Shown: positions 29,671 to 38,495 of the stretch, piece after piece | Position numbering within the stretch: the stretch's first letter is position 1 | Layout: each line of letters begins with the position of its first letter | NCBI GenBank assembly: GCA_019745325.1 | Contig: JAIETK010000012.1 | Location: forward strand, 61,380-125,379 | Direction: 5' to 3' | Source: Nitrosomonas sp. | GTDB taxonomy: Bacteria; Pseudomonadota; Gammaproteobacteria; Burkholderiales; Nitrosomonadaceae | Length of the DNA stretch: 64,000 nucleotides | Notes under the pieces: generated by a model | What the model was told of the DNA's origin: nothing | The model's database searches: none | Seen by the model: the letters and a program-made list of their open reading frames with translations, nothing else | Position numbers and translations under genes: made by a program

Positions 29671-30528
29671 CTAAATACGGCTAGAAAGCTGTAGCCGCTG
29701 CCAAATAATGGAAGTGAGATTCGCGGAATTTAACGTATAGAAATGTAAGCCTGGCGCACCGGCAGTAAGCAGTCTTTCACAAAGATCGGTCACAATATCA
29801 AGTCCGAATGCTTGAATCGATTCGCTGTCGTCACCATACCCCTCGAGTTTTTTTCGAATCCAGCGCGGGATCTCAGCGCCGCAGGAATCCGAGAATCTAA
29901 CAAGTTGTGAAAATTTATTAATCGGCATGATCCCGGGGACTATGGGAATATTCACGCCAACGGCTTCGCAAGATTCAACAAAATGAAAATATGCGTCGGC
30001 ATTATAGAAATATTGCGTAATCGCCGAGTCAGCGCCACTCTCAACTTTTCGTTTAAAATTCTCGAAATCGAATTGCGCGTTCCGCGCTTGCGGATGATAT
30101 TCCGGATAAGCTGCCACATCGATATGAAATGAGGAACCAAATTCATCTCTGAGAAAAGCAACCAATTCACTTGCGTATCGGAATTCTCCCGGTTGTGCCA
30201 TGCCGGAAGGTAAATCGCCCCGTAAAGCAACAATTTGCCGGATACCCGCTTGGTAATATTTTTCCAAGATGGAGTGGATATTTTGGCGTGTCGATCCAAT
30301 ACAAGACAGATGAGGCGCAACATTATGACCTTCTGCATGAATCTCCAATACCGTTTCCAGTGTTCTTTCCCTGGTTGAACCTCCCGCACCAAAAGTTACT
30401 GAAAAAAACTTCGGATTCAGCTTTGCCAACTGCTGCCGGGTTAATCGTAATTTTTCGATCCCTTGTGGGGTTTGGGGAGGGAAAAGTTCAAAACTGAACG
30501 CAGGAGAAAATTTTTTCTGTGATTCCAT
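29671..30528 (-). CDS. metF: 5,10-Methylenetetrahydrofolate reductase
   Basis: Reduces methylene-THF to methyl-THF for methionine synthesis, using FAD. The 285-residue protein starts with the family-typical FSFELFPPQTPQG, followed by VTFGAGGS and APHLSCIG, with LRGDLP and TQYFYNADAYFHF in the barrel and PIVPGIMPI. It is downstream of ahcY. A strong hairpin lies between the two genes, so expression may be separate or reduced. Confidence 0.96.
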   Translation of the reverse strand: MESQKKFSPAFSFELFPPQTPQGIEKLRLTRQQLAKLNPKFFSVTFGAGGSTRERTLETVLEIHAEGHNVAPHLSCIGSTRQNIHSILEKYYQAGIRQIVALRGDLPSGMAQPGEFRYASELVAFLRDEFGSSFHIDVAAYPEYHPQARNAQFDFENFKRKVESGADSAITQYFYNADAYFHFVESCEAVGVNIPIVPGIMPINKFSQLVRFSDSCGAEIPRWIRKKLEGYGDDSESIQAFGLDIVTDLCERLLTAGAPGLHFYTLNSANLTSIIWQRLQLSSRI

Positions 30529-30594
30529 TTCACAAGTTTAGCTAAAATTGGATGTCATCGATAACTATGCTAACACCAAGTTAATCATAAAGAA

Positions 30595-30635
30595 GCGGGA
30601 ATTAATCAAATCGAAACCTTTCAATTAATTCCCGC
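30595..30635 (-). terminator. 12-bp hairpin between ahcY and metF
   Basis: GCGGGAATTAAT (30595-30606) and ATTAATTCCCGC (30624-30635) are perfect complements with a 17-base loop. On the minus strand TTCTTTATGATT follows. It begins 13 bases after the ahcY stop. It could terminate, attenuate or stabilise the ahcY mRNA 3' end. Confidence 0.65.
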
Positions 30636-30647
30636 AACATGCATTCA

Positions 30648-32081
30648 TCAATAACGATACATTTCAGGTTTATAAGGACCTTCTTTGTTTAAACCCAGAT
30701 ATTTAACTTGTTCATCGGTTAATTCTGTCAGCTTTACACCAAGCTTTCCGATATGCAGTCTTGCAACTTTCTCATCCAAATGTTTGGGTAACACATAGAC
30801 ATTTTTCTGATAATTTGTGCCATGCTGCCATAACTCCAGTTGCGCTAATACCTGATTGGTAAATGAGCTGGACATCACAAAAGATGGATGTCCTGTTGCA
30901 CAACCAAGATTCACCAATCTGCCTTGTGCCAGCACGATAATGCGCCGCCCGGTCGGGAATATGACATGATCAACCTGTGGTTTGATATTTTCCCAGGAAT
31001 ATTTCTGTACCGATGCAATATCAATTTCCGAATCAAAGTGACCTATGTTGCAAACAATTGCTTGATCTTTCATTTGCAACATATGATCGTGCGTAATTAC
31101 CCGCAAATTACCCGTTGCAGTTACAAAAATATCCGCTTGGCTGCAAGCATCGTCCATGGTAACCACGCGATAACCTTCCATCGCCGCTTGTAACGCGCAA
31201 ATCGGGTCAATTTCAGTAATCCAGACAGTGGCTCCCAAGCCCCGCAGCGACTGCGCGCAACCTTTACCGACATCGCCATAACCGCATACCACTGCAATCT
31301 TTCCAGCGATCATAACGTCCGTTGCCCGTTTAATGCCATCCACCAGCGATTCTCTGCAGCCATAAAGATTATCAAATTTCGATTTTGTAACAGAATCATT
31401 GACGTTAATGGCTGGAAACGGAAGTTCACCGCTTTTCTGCATCTCATACAACCGGTGCACACCCGTTGTGGTTTCTTCCGTTACACCGCGAATTCTTGCA
31501 AGATTCTTGGAATACCAATCAGGATGAGTAGCCAGCTTAGCTTTGATCGCTGCGAACAACGCAGATTCTTCTTCATTATTTGGATGAGCGATAACTGCCG
31601 GATCTTTCTCCGCTTTGGTGCCTAGAATCAGTAATAACGTGGCATCACCGCCATCATCCAGAATCATATTAGCGCCACTTGGTTGACCGTCAACGGTCCA
31701 CTCAAAAATTTTGTGCGCATATTCCCAATAATCTTGCAAAGATTCGCCTTTATAAGCAAAGACTGGAATATTCTTGGCCGCAATAGCTGCCGCTGCATGA
31801 TCTTGCGTTGAGAAAATATTGCATGATGCCCAACGCACTTCTGCGCCCAACGCCACTAATGTTTCAATTAGCACTGCTGTTTGAATCGTCATATGTAAAG
31901 AACCCGCGATCCGGGCTCCCGCCAACGGTTTCTGGTTTGCATATTCTTTACGCAACGCCATCAATCCGGGCATTTCCGTTTCGGCAATCGCAATCTCCTT
32001 CCGTCCCCATTCCGCAAGGGAAATATCCGCTACTTTATAGTCATTAAAAAAACCGCCATTTGAATTTGGCACAGCGTTCAT
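30648..32081 (-). CDS. ahcY: S-adenosylhomocysteine hydrolase
   Basis: Splits S-adenosylhomocysteine to adenosine and homocysteine, clearing the inhibitor of SAM-dependent methylation. The 477-residue protein carries [16 protein letters not shown] near the N-terminus, the NAD-binding segment [17 protein letters not shown], and [10 protein letters not shown] and the C-terminal YKPEMYRY. The start is placed at ATG 32081, 6 bases after AGGAG; an ATG two codons earlier touches the AGGAG. An SAH riboswitch lies just upstream, so expression should rise with SAH. Confidence 0.97.
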   Translation of the reverse strand: MNAVPNSNGGFFNDYKVADISLAEWGRKEIAIAETEMPGLMALRKEYANQKPLAGARIAGSLHMTIQTAVLIETLVALGAEVRWASCNIFSTQDHAAAAIAAKNIPVFAYKGESLQDYWEYAHKIFEWTVDGQPSGANMILDDGGDATLLLILGTKAEKDPAVIAHPNNEEESALFAAIKAKLATHPDWYSKNLARIRGVTEETTTGVHRLYEMQKSGELPFPAINVNDSVTKSKFDNLYGCRESLVDGIKRATDVMIAGKIAVVCGYGDVGKGCAQSLRGLGATVWITEIDPICALQAAMEGYRVVTMDDACSQADIFVTATGNLRVITHDHMLQMKDQAIVCNIGHFDSEIDIASVQKYSWENIKPQVDHVIFPTGRRIIVLAQGRLVNLGCATGHPSFVMSSSFTNQVLAQLELWQHGTNYQKNVYVLPKHLDEKVARLHIGKLGVKLTELTDEQVKYLGLNKEGPYKPEMYRY

Positions 32082-32100
32082 AATCATCTCCTAAAAATAT

Positions 32101-32178
32101 GAACGAGCGCAGTTGTGATATGCCCCGTCTATGCTGAGCCTCACGGAAAAAACCGTTGCAGCGCTCCTCAGCATAGCG
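32101..32178 (-). promoter_or_regulatory. SAH riboswitch upstream of ahcY
   Basis: The ahcY leader shows the layout of the S-adenosylhomocysteine riboswitch. The outer stem is CTATGCTGAG paired with CTCAGCATAG (32167-32176 with 32129-32138). The conserved core GAGGAGCGCTGCAAC begins within the 5' arm. A short hairpin is closed by ACGG/CCGT. The pseudoknot pairs GCGCTC (32105-32110 on the minus strand) with GAGCGC of the core (32161-32166). The class is known to activate ahcY in proteobacteria when SAH is high. Confidence 0.9.
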
Positions 32179-32221
32179 GAAATAATAAGATCGATGGTTG
32201 ACGGCACTTATTGAGGAAAGT

Positions 32222-33385
32222 TTAAAGCCCGGCATCGGCACGCAATTGCGCCGCTTTATCCGTAGCCTCCCAGGTAAAATCAGGCAGTTCACGGCCAAAG
32301 TGGCCGTAAGCTGCTGTCTGTGAATAAATTGGACGCAGTAAGTTCAATGTGTGAATAATCCCCCGCGGCCGCAAATCGAAATGTTTCTCGATTAATTGAA
32401 CAATTTTTTCATCAGCGATCTTACCCGTTCCGAATGTATTGACCATTAATGAAACCGGTCGCGCAACACCGATTGCATAAGCCACCTGGACTTCACATTT
32501 ACTGGCGATTCCGGCAGCCACAATATTTTTAGCAACATAGCGGCCAGCATAAGTGGCGGAACGATCAACTTTGGATGGATCCTTTCCTGAAAAAGCACCG
32601 CCGCCATGGTGTGCTGCCCCGCCATAACTATCGACAATGATTTTACGTCCGGTTAAACCGCAGTCCCCCATCGGACCTCCAACAACAAACCGTCCTGTAG
32701 GATTCACCAGGTATTTTATATGGCTACTGATCATTTCGGCCGGCAGTATCGGCTTGATAACTTCTTCAATAACCGCCTCTGATAATGCTTGGTGTGAAAT
32801 ATCAGGGTCGTGTTGGGTTGAAATTACAACCGTTTCAATATTCTTCGGTTTGCCATTTTCGTAACGCACCGAAACTTGTGATTTCGCATCAGGACGTAAC
32901 CAAGATAATTGGCCTTTTTTCCTGAGCTCAGCTTGACGCTCCACTAATCGGTGCGCATAAAAAATTGGCATTGGCATCAATTGCGGCGTTTCATCGCAAG
33001 CATAACCAAACATAAGCCCTTGATCACCGGCACCTTGATCCATTTCTTCTTCCTTGGTCCGATTGACCCCTTGCGCAATATCCGGCGATTGCTTATTAAA
33101 AGCCGTTAATACGGCGCAAGTCGTCGAGTCAAAGCCAATATTCGAACTGGTATAACCGATACGCTTCACCGTCTCGCGTGCAATGATATTGTAATCAACC
33201 GATGCATGCGTAGTAATTTCCCCGGATAATACAATCAAACCTGTACTGCACAGAGTTTCGCACGCAACCCTAGCATTTGCATCTTGACTCAAAATTGCAT
33301 CTAGAACCGCGTCGGAAATTTGATCTGCCACTTTATCCGGATGGCCTTCGGAAACTGATTCGGAAGTAAAAAGATAGTCGTTCAT
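32222..33385 (-). CDS. metK: S-adenosylmethionine synthetase
   Basis: Makes SAM from methionine and ATP. The 387-residue protein begins with the classic [20 protein letters not shown]. It has [12 protein letters not shown], the P-loop-like [23 protein letters not shown] region and a C-terminal [11 protein letters not shown]. It is upstream of ahcY and metF, forming the activated-methyl cycle. The riboswitch lies downstream of metK, so it is placed to control ahcY without metK. A TATAAT box (minus strand, 33415-33420) upstream may be its -10 element, with no clear -35. Confidence 0.97.
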   Translation of the reverse strand: MNDYLFTSESVSEGHPDKVADQISDAVLDAILSQDANARVACETLCSTGLIVLSGEITTHASVDYNIIARETVKRIGYTSSNIGFDSTTCAVLTAFNKQSPDIAQGVNRTKEEEMDQGAGDQGLMFGYACDETPQLMPMPIFYAHRLVERQAELRKKGQLSWLRPDAKSQVSVRYENGKPKNIETVVISTQHDPDISHQALSEAVIEEVIKPILPAEMISSHIKYLVNPTGRFVVGGPMGDCGLTGRKIIVDSYGGAAHHGGGAFSGKDPSKVDRSATYAGRYVAKNIVAAGIASKCEVQVAYAIGVARPVSLMVNTFGTGKIADEKIVQLIEKHFDLRPRGIIHTLNLLRPIYSQTAAYGHFGRELPDFTWEATDKAAQLRADAGL

Positions 33386-33630
33386 AATTTGTCAAGAAAA
33401 ATTAAAAAGTGTTGATTATACCTAATTTTTTAATCAATTCATGTAATTTAACTTAGCTATTCGAGTTATTGATCATTGAAAGTTAAAAATGCCGAACTGA
33501 AAATATCGTCAAACTGTTGTAAGTAAGACGAAAGGCGAGAATTAGATTTGCAAAAAGTGTTGGTATCAAATAGTTTATAAGAACATGTCGTGCAAAAGCG
33601 ATATGCTCTGCCGGGAGTCACTGATATCCG

Positions 33631-34956
33631 ATGACGGGAAGATCCGAGATCAAGTCAATGAGGTACTCATTCATAGAAGCAAAACCCAACTACATGCAAC
33701 AGTATTTTAAGCGCAACCCGGTTCGCGTTGCGCGGCTCTTTTTGTGCCTGCTATTTTCATTGATTGTACTGTTTTCCAGCCCGATGGTACTTGCTTCGGT
33801 GATCGGCCGTGTCGTGAAGCCTTATGGCAACTACACCTTCACTGCCGACGACAACATGTTGCGCATCCGCGACAAAGCCGACCCCCTGCCATTGCTTGGC
33901 ACAACGAATCTTTTTGATATTTCCCACCGCTTCACCGGCGGTGCGATGTTTGAAAAGCAAATCAGCCGGCAGCGCTTGAGCGCCAATGCGAACTTTACCC
34001 ATACGCGTTATGAGCGATTCAGTCAAATCAACAATGATCTGAAAAGCTTCAACGGCAATTGGAACTGGTTTCTCGGCAACCGGCTGGAAGGCAATATGGG
34101 GGCCAGTTATGTGCAATCGTTAGCGCCATTCTTGTTTCAACCGGGGTTAAAAAATATCCGTACCGAGCAAACCGCGTTTTTCAATGGCGCGTGGCGCTTT
34201 CATCCGAGCTGGCGCCTGACCGGCGATTATCTGCGCTATGATCTGGATACGGGTGGTTCTAACGGCATATTCCGTTTTCTTAACCGGATTGAGGATCGAT
34301 TCGAAGGCGGGATCGATTACATCACCGCTCACCAGAATACTTTCGGTGTCGACTTTCGTTATATCATCGGCGATTTTCCGGTATTGGTAAGAGCGCCGGA
34401 TGGTTCCGCCAGAGACAACAGCTACGATCAAAAAGAGGTGATGAGCCGGGCAGTCTGGGCGATCACGGGAAAATCCAATTTTAACTGGCGCGGCGGGTGG
34501 GTCGAACGAACCAACGCCAGCTTCCCGGAGCGGGATTTCAGCGGGTTTAACGCCCGCTTGGCTTATCAATGGCAGCCGACCGAAAAAATTGGCCTGACTA
34601 TCAATGGCTGGCGCGAAACTTCAGCGATGCAAGTGCTAACCGCCAGTTTTGGCCTTAATACCGGCGTCAGCGTCGTGCCGTCCTGGAATATCTCGCGCAA
34701 AGTAAGGCTGGAGGGGGATTTTTCCTATGAAACGCGGAAATTTAATAGCTTCGTGCTGCTTACCGATAGCTTATTGCCCGTAGGTACCGACAATACCATA
34801 CGCAATGCGACCATGCGGCTCATCTACGCGCCTTATCGCGGATTGCAACTCACCGCTACGGCTTATCATAATGATCTGAAGACAGACAATGCTTTGGGCG
34901 GATTTAACGCCAATGGCGCCACCCTCGGCCTGCAATACACTTACGGAAGACCATGA
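33631..34956 (+). CDS. epsL: EpsL-like outer membrane beta-barrel protein for exopolysaccharide
   Basis: Resembles the EpsL proteins found in PEP-CTERM/exosortase-linked exopolysaccharide loci. A signal peptide (hydrophobic LFLCLLFSLIVLFSS, cleavage after about residue 55, VLA) follows an N-terminal extension. ATG 33631, 33658 or 33694 are all possible starts and none has a clear Shine-Dalgarno, so the true start may be later. The mature part alternates polar and hydrophobic residues as in a beta-barrel, with aromatic strand ends, and ends YTYGRP. It overlaps the next gene in an ATGA. The rest of an eps/exosortase locus is not in the window. Confidence 0.75.
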   Translation: MTGRSEIKSMRYSFIEAKPNYMQQYFKRNPVRVARLFLCLLFSLIVLFSSPMVLASVIGRVVKPYGNYTFTADDNMLRIRDKADPLPLLGTTNLFDISHRFTGGAMFEKQISRQRLSANANFTHTRYERFSQINNDLKSFNGNWNWFLGNRLEGNMGASYVQSLAPFLFQPGLKNIRTEQTAFFNGAWRFHPSWRLTGDYLRYDLDTGGSNGIFRFLNRIEDRFEGGIDYITAHQNTFGVDFRYIIGDFPVLVRAPDGSARDNSYDQKEVMSRAVWAITGKSNFNWRGGWVERTNASFPERDFSGFNARLAYQWQPTEKIGLTINGWRETSAMQVLTASFGLNTGVSVVPSWNISRKVRLEGDFSYETRKFNSFVLLTDSLLPVGTDNTIRNATMRLIYAPYRGLQLTATAYHNDLKTDNALGGFNANGATLGLQYTYGRP

Positions 34957-36398
34957 CAGTCAACGATTTACCCATCGTCGCTTTTTTCAAGCATTTGCTC
35001 GACCCTTTTATCATTTGGAGCATGCTGATACTGACCACCTGGATGTATCACGAAGACTTCACCAGCTACTATCTGGTGCTGGTCATCATCACCTTTTTTG
35101 TTTCCACTTATATTTACGAGCGTATTCTGATTTATCGCAATTGGCGCAAGGGACGGCTGCTTGCATATGTACGCGATACCATCATGGGTTGGCTATTGAT
35201 TGTCGCCATTCTGATATTTCTCGGTTACGCCACCAAATTTCACAACCAGTTCTCCAATCAGGTGTTATTGACTTGGTTCATGGTCACGCCGTTGATGCTG
35301 ATCGCAAGCCATATCACCGTGCGCAGCATCGTCACCAATCTCTACAACAAAGGCGAATTACGCTCGGCCGTCGTCATCGGCGCCAACGAAACCAGTCTGC
35401 AATTCATCAAGCACATCGCCGATCTGCCCTTCTTGCTGATCAGCTATCAAGGTTTCTTTGATGAACGCAGCAGCTCGCGGATCGCCGGTATTGCAGGATC
35501 CCATACCGATGAGCAAGCCGGTTTGCAATTGACTGCAGCGGTTACCCGCTCCGGCAGTTTTGGTTCGCGGTTAGGCGGTTTGACCGATGTCGTGCCGTAC
35601 GTGCAGAAACATAATATCGAAATGGTTTTTATCAGCCTGCCGATGGCATCGCAACCGCGCATTCAAAAACTGATGGATGAACTGCCGGATACCACCACGT
35701 CGATCTATTTCCTGCCGGATATTTATATTTTCGATTTGATGCAGGCGCGCTTCGAATACGTCGGCGATCTTCCGGTGGTCGCCATGAACGAATCACCGTT
35801 CACCGGTATCGACGGCGTGGTCAAAAATACCAGCGATTTTGTGCTGGCGCTGCTGATTATCTTGCTAATATCCCCGATCATGCTGTGCATTGCGTTAGCG
35901 GTGAAATTCACCTCTCCCGGCCCGGTTATCTTCAAGCAACGGCGTTATGGTTTAAACGGCGAAGAAATCATTGTTTACAAATTCCGCTCCATGACCGTCA
36001 CCGAAGACGGCGCCAATATCCAGCAAGCCAAACAAAACGACCAGCGGCTCACCAGAATCGGCGGTTTCCTGCGGCGCACTTCATTGGACGAATTGCCGCA
36101 ATTCTTCAACGTGCTCGAAGGCAAAATGAGCATCGTCGGCCCGCGGCCTCATGCCGTCGCGCATAACGAGCTCTATCGCAAACTCATCAAAGGCTACATG
36201 CTGCGCCACAAAGCCAAACCCGGCATCACCGGATGGGCCCAAGTCAACGGCTGGCGCGGCGAAACCGAAACCCTCGAAAAAATGAAAGCGCGCATCGAAC
36301 ACGATCTCTACTACCTCAAAAACTGGTCCATCTGGCTCGACCTCTGGATCATCTTCAAAACCATCCTCGTCGTCTTCAAAAAAGATAATGCTTATTGA
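34953..36398 (+). CDS. Undecaprenyl-phosphate glycosyl-1-phosphate transferase (EpsB/WcaJ type)
   Basis: Membrane enzyme that attaches the first sugar phosphate to undecaprenyl phosphate for exopolysaccharide. The 481 residues have four or five N-terminal membrane helices (about 15-135), then a nucleotide-binding-like fold (SAVVIGANETSLQFIKHI) and a further helix near 290. The catalytic bacterial sugar transferase domain (about 285-478) has PVIFKQRRYGLNG, YKFRSM, RRTSLDELPQFFNVL, GPRPHA and PGITGWAQVNGWRGET. An unusual Ala/Gly/Ser-rich stretch of about 30 residues (near 175-205) interrupts the middle domain. It overlaps epsL by 4 bases. Confidence 0.9.
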   Translation: MTVNDLPIVAFFKHLLDPFIIWSMLILTTWMYHEDFTSYYLVLVIITFFVSTYIYERILIYRNWRKGRLLAYVRDTIMGWLLIVAILIFLGYATKFHNQFSNQVLLTWFMVTPLMLIASHITVRSIVTNLYNKGELRSAVVIGANETSLQFIKHIADLPFLLISYQGFFDERSSSRIAGIAGSHTDEQAGLQLTAAVTRSGSFGSRLGGLTDVVPYVQKHNIEMVFISLPMASQPRIQKLMDELPDTTTSIYFLPDIYIFDLMQARFEYVGDLPVVAMNESPFTGIDGVVKNTSDFVLALLIILLISPIMLCIALAVKFTSPGPVIFKQRRYGLNGEEIIVYKFRSMTVTEDGANIQQAKQNDQRLTRIGGFLRRTSLDELPQFFNVLEGKMSIVGPRPHAVAHNELYRKLIKGYMLRHKAKPGITGWAQVNGWRGETETLEKMKARIEHDLYYLKNWSIWLDLWIIFKTILVVFKKDNAY

Positions 36399-36726
36399 TT
36401 TAATGCGTTGCAAAATTAATCGAATCTAATCATGGTCCGAAGTTAGCGGGAAATACTAAGACGGATTTTCTTACCCGGCACGCCATCGTCGAATTTTTCA
36501 TCGTCGTTTTTGATAAAAAACCAAATGATTGGCGATTGATTTGGATGAATGTTCCGGATTAGCGCCGATCCGCACTTTAGCAATGGACTGCATTGTCATA
36601 TCAGTCTAAATAGCTTATCGTGTCACCTTGCAGTGGCACAACATCTATAAAACTTCCCATTTGCGATAGCAAATCGTACCACCATTAAACCTCTCGAACC
36701 CTCATTTTGCCAACAGGAGGTCTCGT
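36399..36726. other. Spacer before the sugar dehydrogenase gene
   Basis: About 330 bases without a recognisable gene. It contains an imperfect inverted repeat GTGTCAC/GTGGCAC (36620-36626, 36633-36639), which might be an operator for the next gene. A 33-codon minus-strand open frame (about 36492-36599) has no family features. The AGGAGG at 36715-36720 is the ribosome binding site of the next gene. Confidence 0.5.
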
Positions 36727-38430
36727 ATGAAAACCACCCAACTGATCGTGTTTGTTGCATTACTAGGCCTGACATGTCCGGCAGTCGCGCTGGACACCGC
36801 TACCAGTGACGCGGCTTTAGCCAAGAGACTGGATAATCCGATTCCTGCAACAATCGAAAAAGGCACCATCCGCGTACGCTTAAAAACCATTGCATCCGGA
36901 TTGGCCGCGCCGAATTGGGGCGTTCCAGCGCCGGGTGATTCTGAGTATTTATATGTTAGCGATCAAAACGGTAAATTGTGGCGGATTAACCTGGCTGACG
37001 GCAGCAAACTGTTCTTCGATCTATCCGCTTTGCTGGTGCCGCTGGGCGCTTTCGGCAGTGAATCGTACGATGAGCGAGGACTGCTCGGATTCGCTTTTCA
37101 TCCGCAGTATGCCGACAACGAGCTGATATATACCTATACTTCGGAACCCGCCAGCGCGAGCAGCGATTTTTCAACTATTCCACCCGGCGGTTCGGCCAAT
37201 CATCGTTCTGTCATTCGCGAATGGAAGATGAATTTCTCAAAATTCGCCACAGAACCCGAACCAATGGATGTTCGCGTGCTGCTGACTGTCGATCAACCGC
37301 AATTCAATCATAACGGCGGCGCGCTTAATTTCGGTCCGGATAACCGGTTATACATTGCTTTCGGCGACGGCGGCGGTGCTGATGATCGCGATGGACAAAC
37401 GTTCATCGGCGCCCCGATGATCGGCCACGGCATCAACGGCAATGGGCAAAATCCAGCTAACCCACTCGGCAGCTTGCTGCGGATTGACCCGCTGGGATCC
37501 AATTCAGACAACGGCAGCTACGGCATTCCTACCGATAACCCCTTCGCCGAATCTTCGACTGTTCTGCGCGAAACTTATGCATACGGTTTCCGCAATCCCT
37601 TCCGTTTCTCTTTCGATTTGCAAACCGGCGCATTGGTATTAGCCGATGTCGGACAAAACGCTATCGAAGAAATCAATCTGATTCAATCAGGTGGAAATTA
37701 TGGCTGGGGACTAAAGGAAGGCAGTTTCCGCTTTGATCCGAATGGCACCGATGCCGGGTTTGTCACCAATGACGCGATTTCAGGTGATTTCAAAGATCCG
37801 GTAGTGCAATATGACCACGACGAAGGCACCGCCGTCATTGGCGGATTTGTCTACCGCGGCAACACCATCACCGATCTGCAAGGAAAATATGTATTGGGTG
37901 ATGCTTCCAAAACCGGCAGTGGCGATGGCCGGATCTTTTATACCGATGGTGTCGCCATCTATGAATTGGACTTTGCGGATCGCGCACAATCGGGTTTCTG
38001 GGTGCTGGGGTTCGGACAAGACGGAGACGGCGAGATTTACGTGCTTGGCAATACCACCGGCACTCCGTTCGGCGAGACTGGCGTCGTCTACAAACTGATT
38101 CCCAATGCCGGATTCGACGGCAGCACTGTCGATATTCCCGCAATCACCGCAAGATTCTCCGGCGGTGACGATGCTGTTTATCGCGCTCGCATGCAAATGA
38201 TCGCCGGAAGCGCACCGCTTCGATTTGAAGTGTCACAAGTCGAACCGCTGGCTGAACGTTTCCGTGACGACGCGACAGTTTTCACGCAAGCCACCGGTCA
38301 GTTGCAAATTCCGTTTATCAATGTCACCAATGACAACGGAAGCATCGCTACGTATGCCGTAGTATTGCAACAGATTACTGATGCACCGGCACTGACATTT
38401 GAATTGGTTAATGCCAGTTTAGTAAAGTAG
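36727..38430 (+). CDS. Periplasmic PQQ-type sugar dehydrogenase (glucose/sorbosone dehydrogenase family)
   Basis: Soluble six-bladed beta-propeller of the GSDH family, likely oxidising an aldose or similar sugar with PQQ; the substrate is not readable. A signal peptide covers about residues 1-22 (cleavage after AVA). Family segments are YDERGLLGFAFHP, FNHNGGALNFGPDNRLYIAFGDGGGADD, AYGFRNPFRFSFD, ADVGQNAIEEINLI and GGNYGW. A C-terminal beta-rich domain of about 90 residues (after PNAGF, from about 460) has no clear family. AGGAGG precedes the ATG. No pqq biosynthesis gene is in the window. Confidence 0.85.
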   Translation: MKTTQLIVFVALLGLTCPAVALDTATSDAALAKRLDNPIPATIEKGTIRVRLKTIASGLAAPNWGVPAPGDSEYLYVSDQNGKLWRINLADGSKLFFDLSALLVPLGAFGSESYDERGLLGFAFHPQYADNELIYTYTSEPASASSDFSTIPPGGSANHRSVIREWKMNFSKFATEPEPMDVRVLLTVDQPQFNHNGGALNFGPDNRLYIAFGDGGGADDRDGQTFIGAPMIGHGINGNGQNPANPLGSLLRIDPLGSNSDNGSYGIPTDNPFAESSTVLRETYAYGFRNPFRFSFDLQTGALVLADVGQNAIEEINLIQSGGNYGWGLKEGSFRFDPNGTDAGFVTNDAISGDFKDPVVQYDHDEGTAVIGGFVYRGNTITDLQGKYVLGDASKTGSGDGRIFYTDGVAIYELDFADRAQSGFWVLGFGQDGDGEIYVLGNTTGTPFGETGVVYKLIPNAGFDGSTVDIPAITARFSGGDDAVYRARMQMIAGSAPLRFEVSQVEPLAERFRDDATVFTQATGQLQIPFINVTNDNGSIATYAVVLQQITDAPALTFELVNASLVK

Positions 38431-38495
38431 CAGGCAGTATTTCAACCGGATGATACCGTCCGGAACGGATGATTTGCCGCTTATGCACAAGATCT

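Noticed and set aside
33386-33630. Possible SAM or c-di-GMP riboswitch between metK and epsL
   Set aside because: None of the conserved core sequences of those classes could be found on either strand.
34889-35461. 190-codon open frame on the plus strand
   Set aside because: It is a shifted frame across epsL and the sugar transferase gene, both of which are intact.
36492-36599. Short minus-strand open frame in the spacer before the sugar dehydrogenase gene
   Set aside because: Only 33 codons, no clear ribosome binding site and no recognisable family.
38430-38495. CCGGA/TCCGG short hairpin as a terminator between convergent genes
   Set aside because: The stem is only five bases and no T-run follows.
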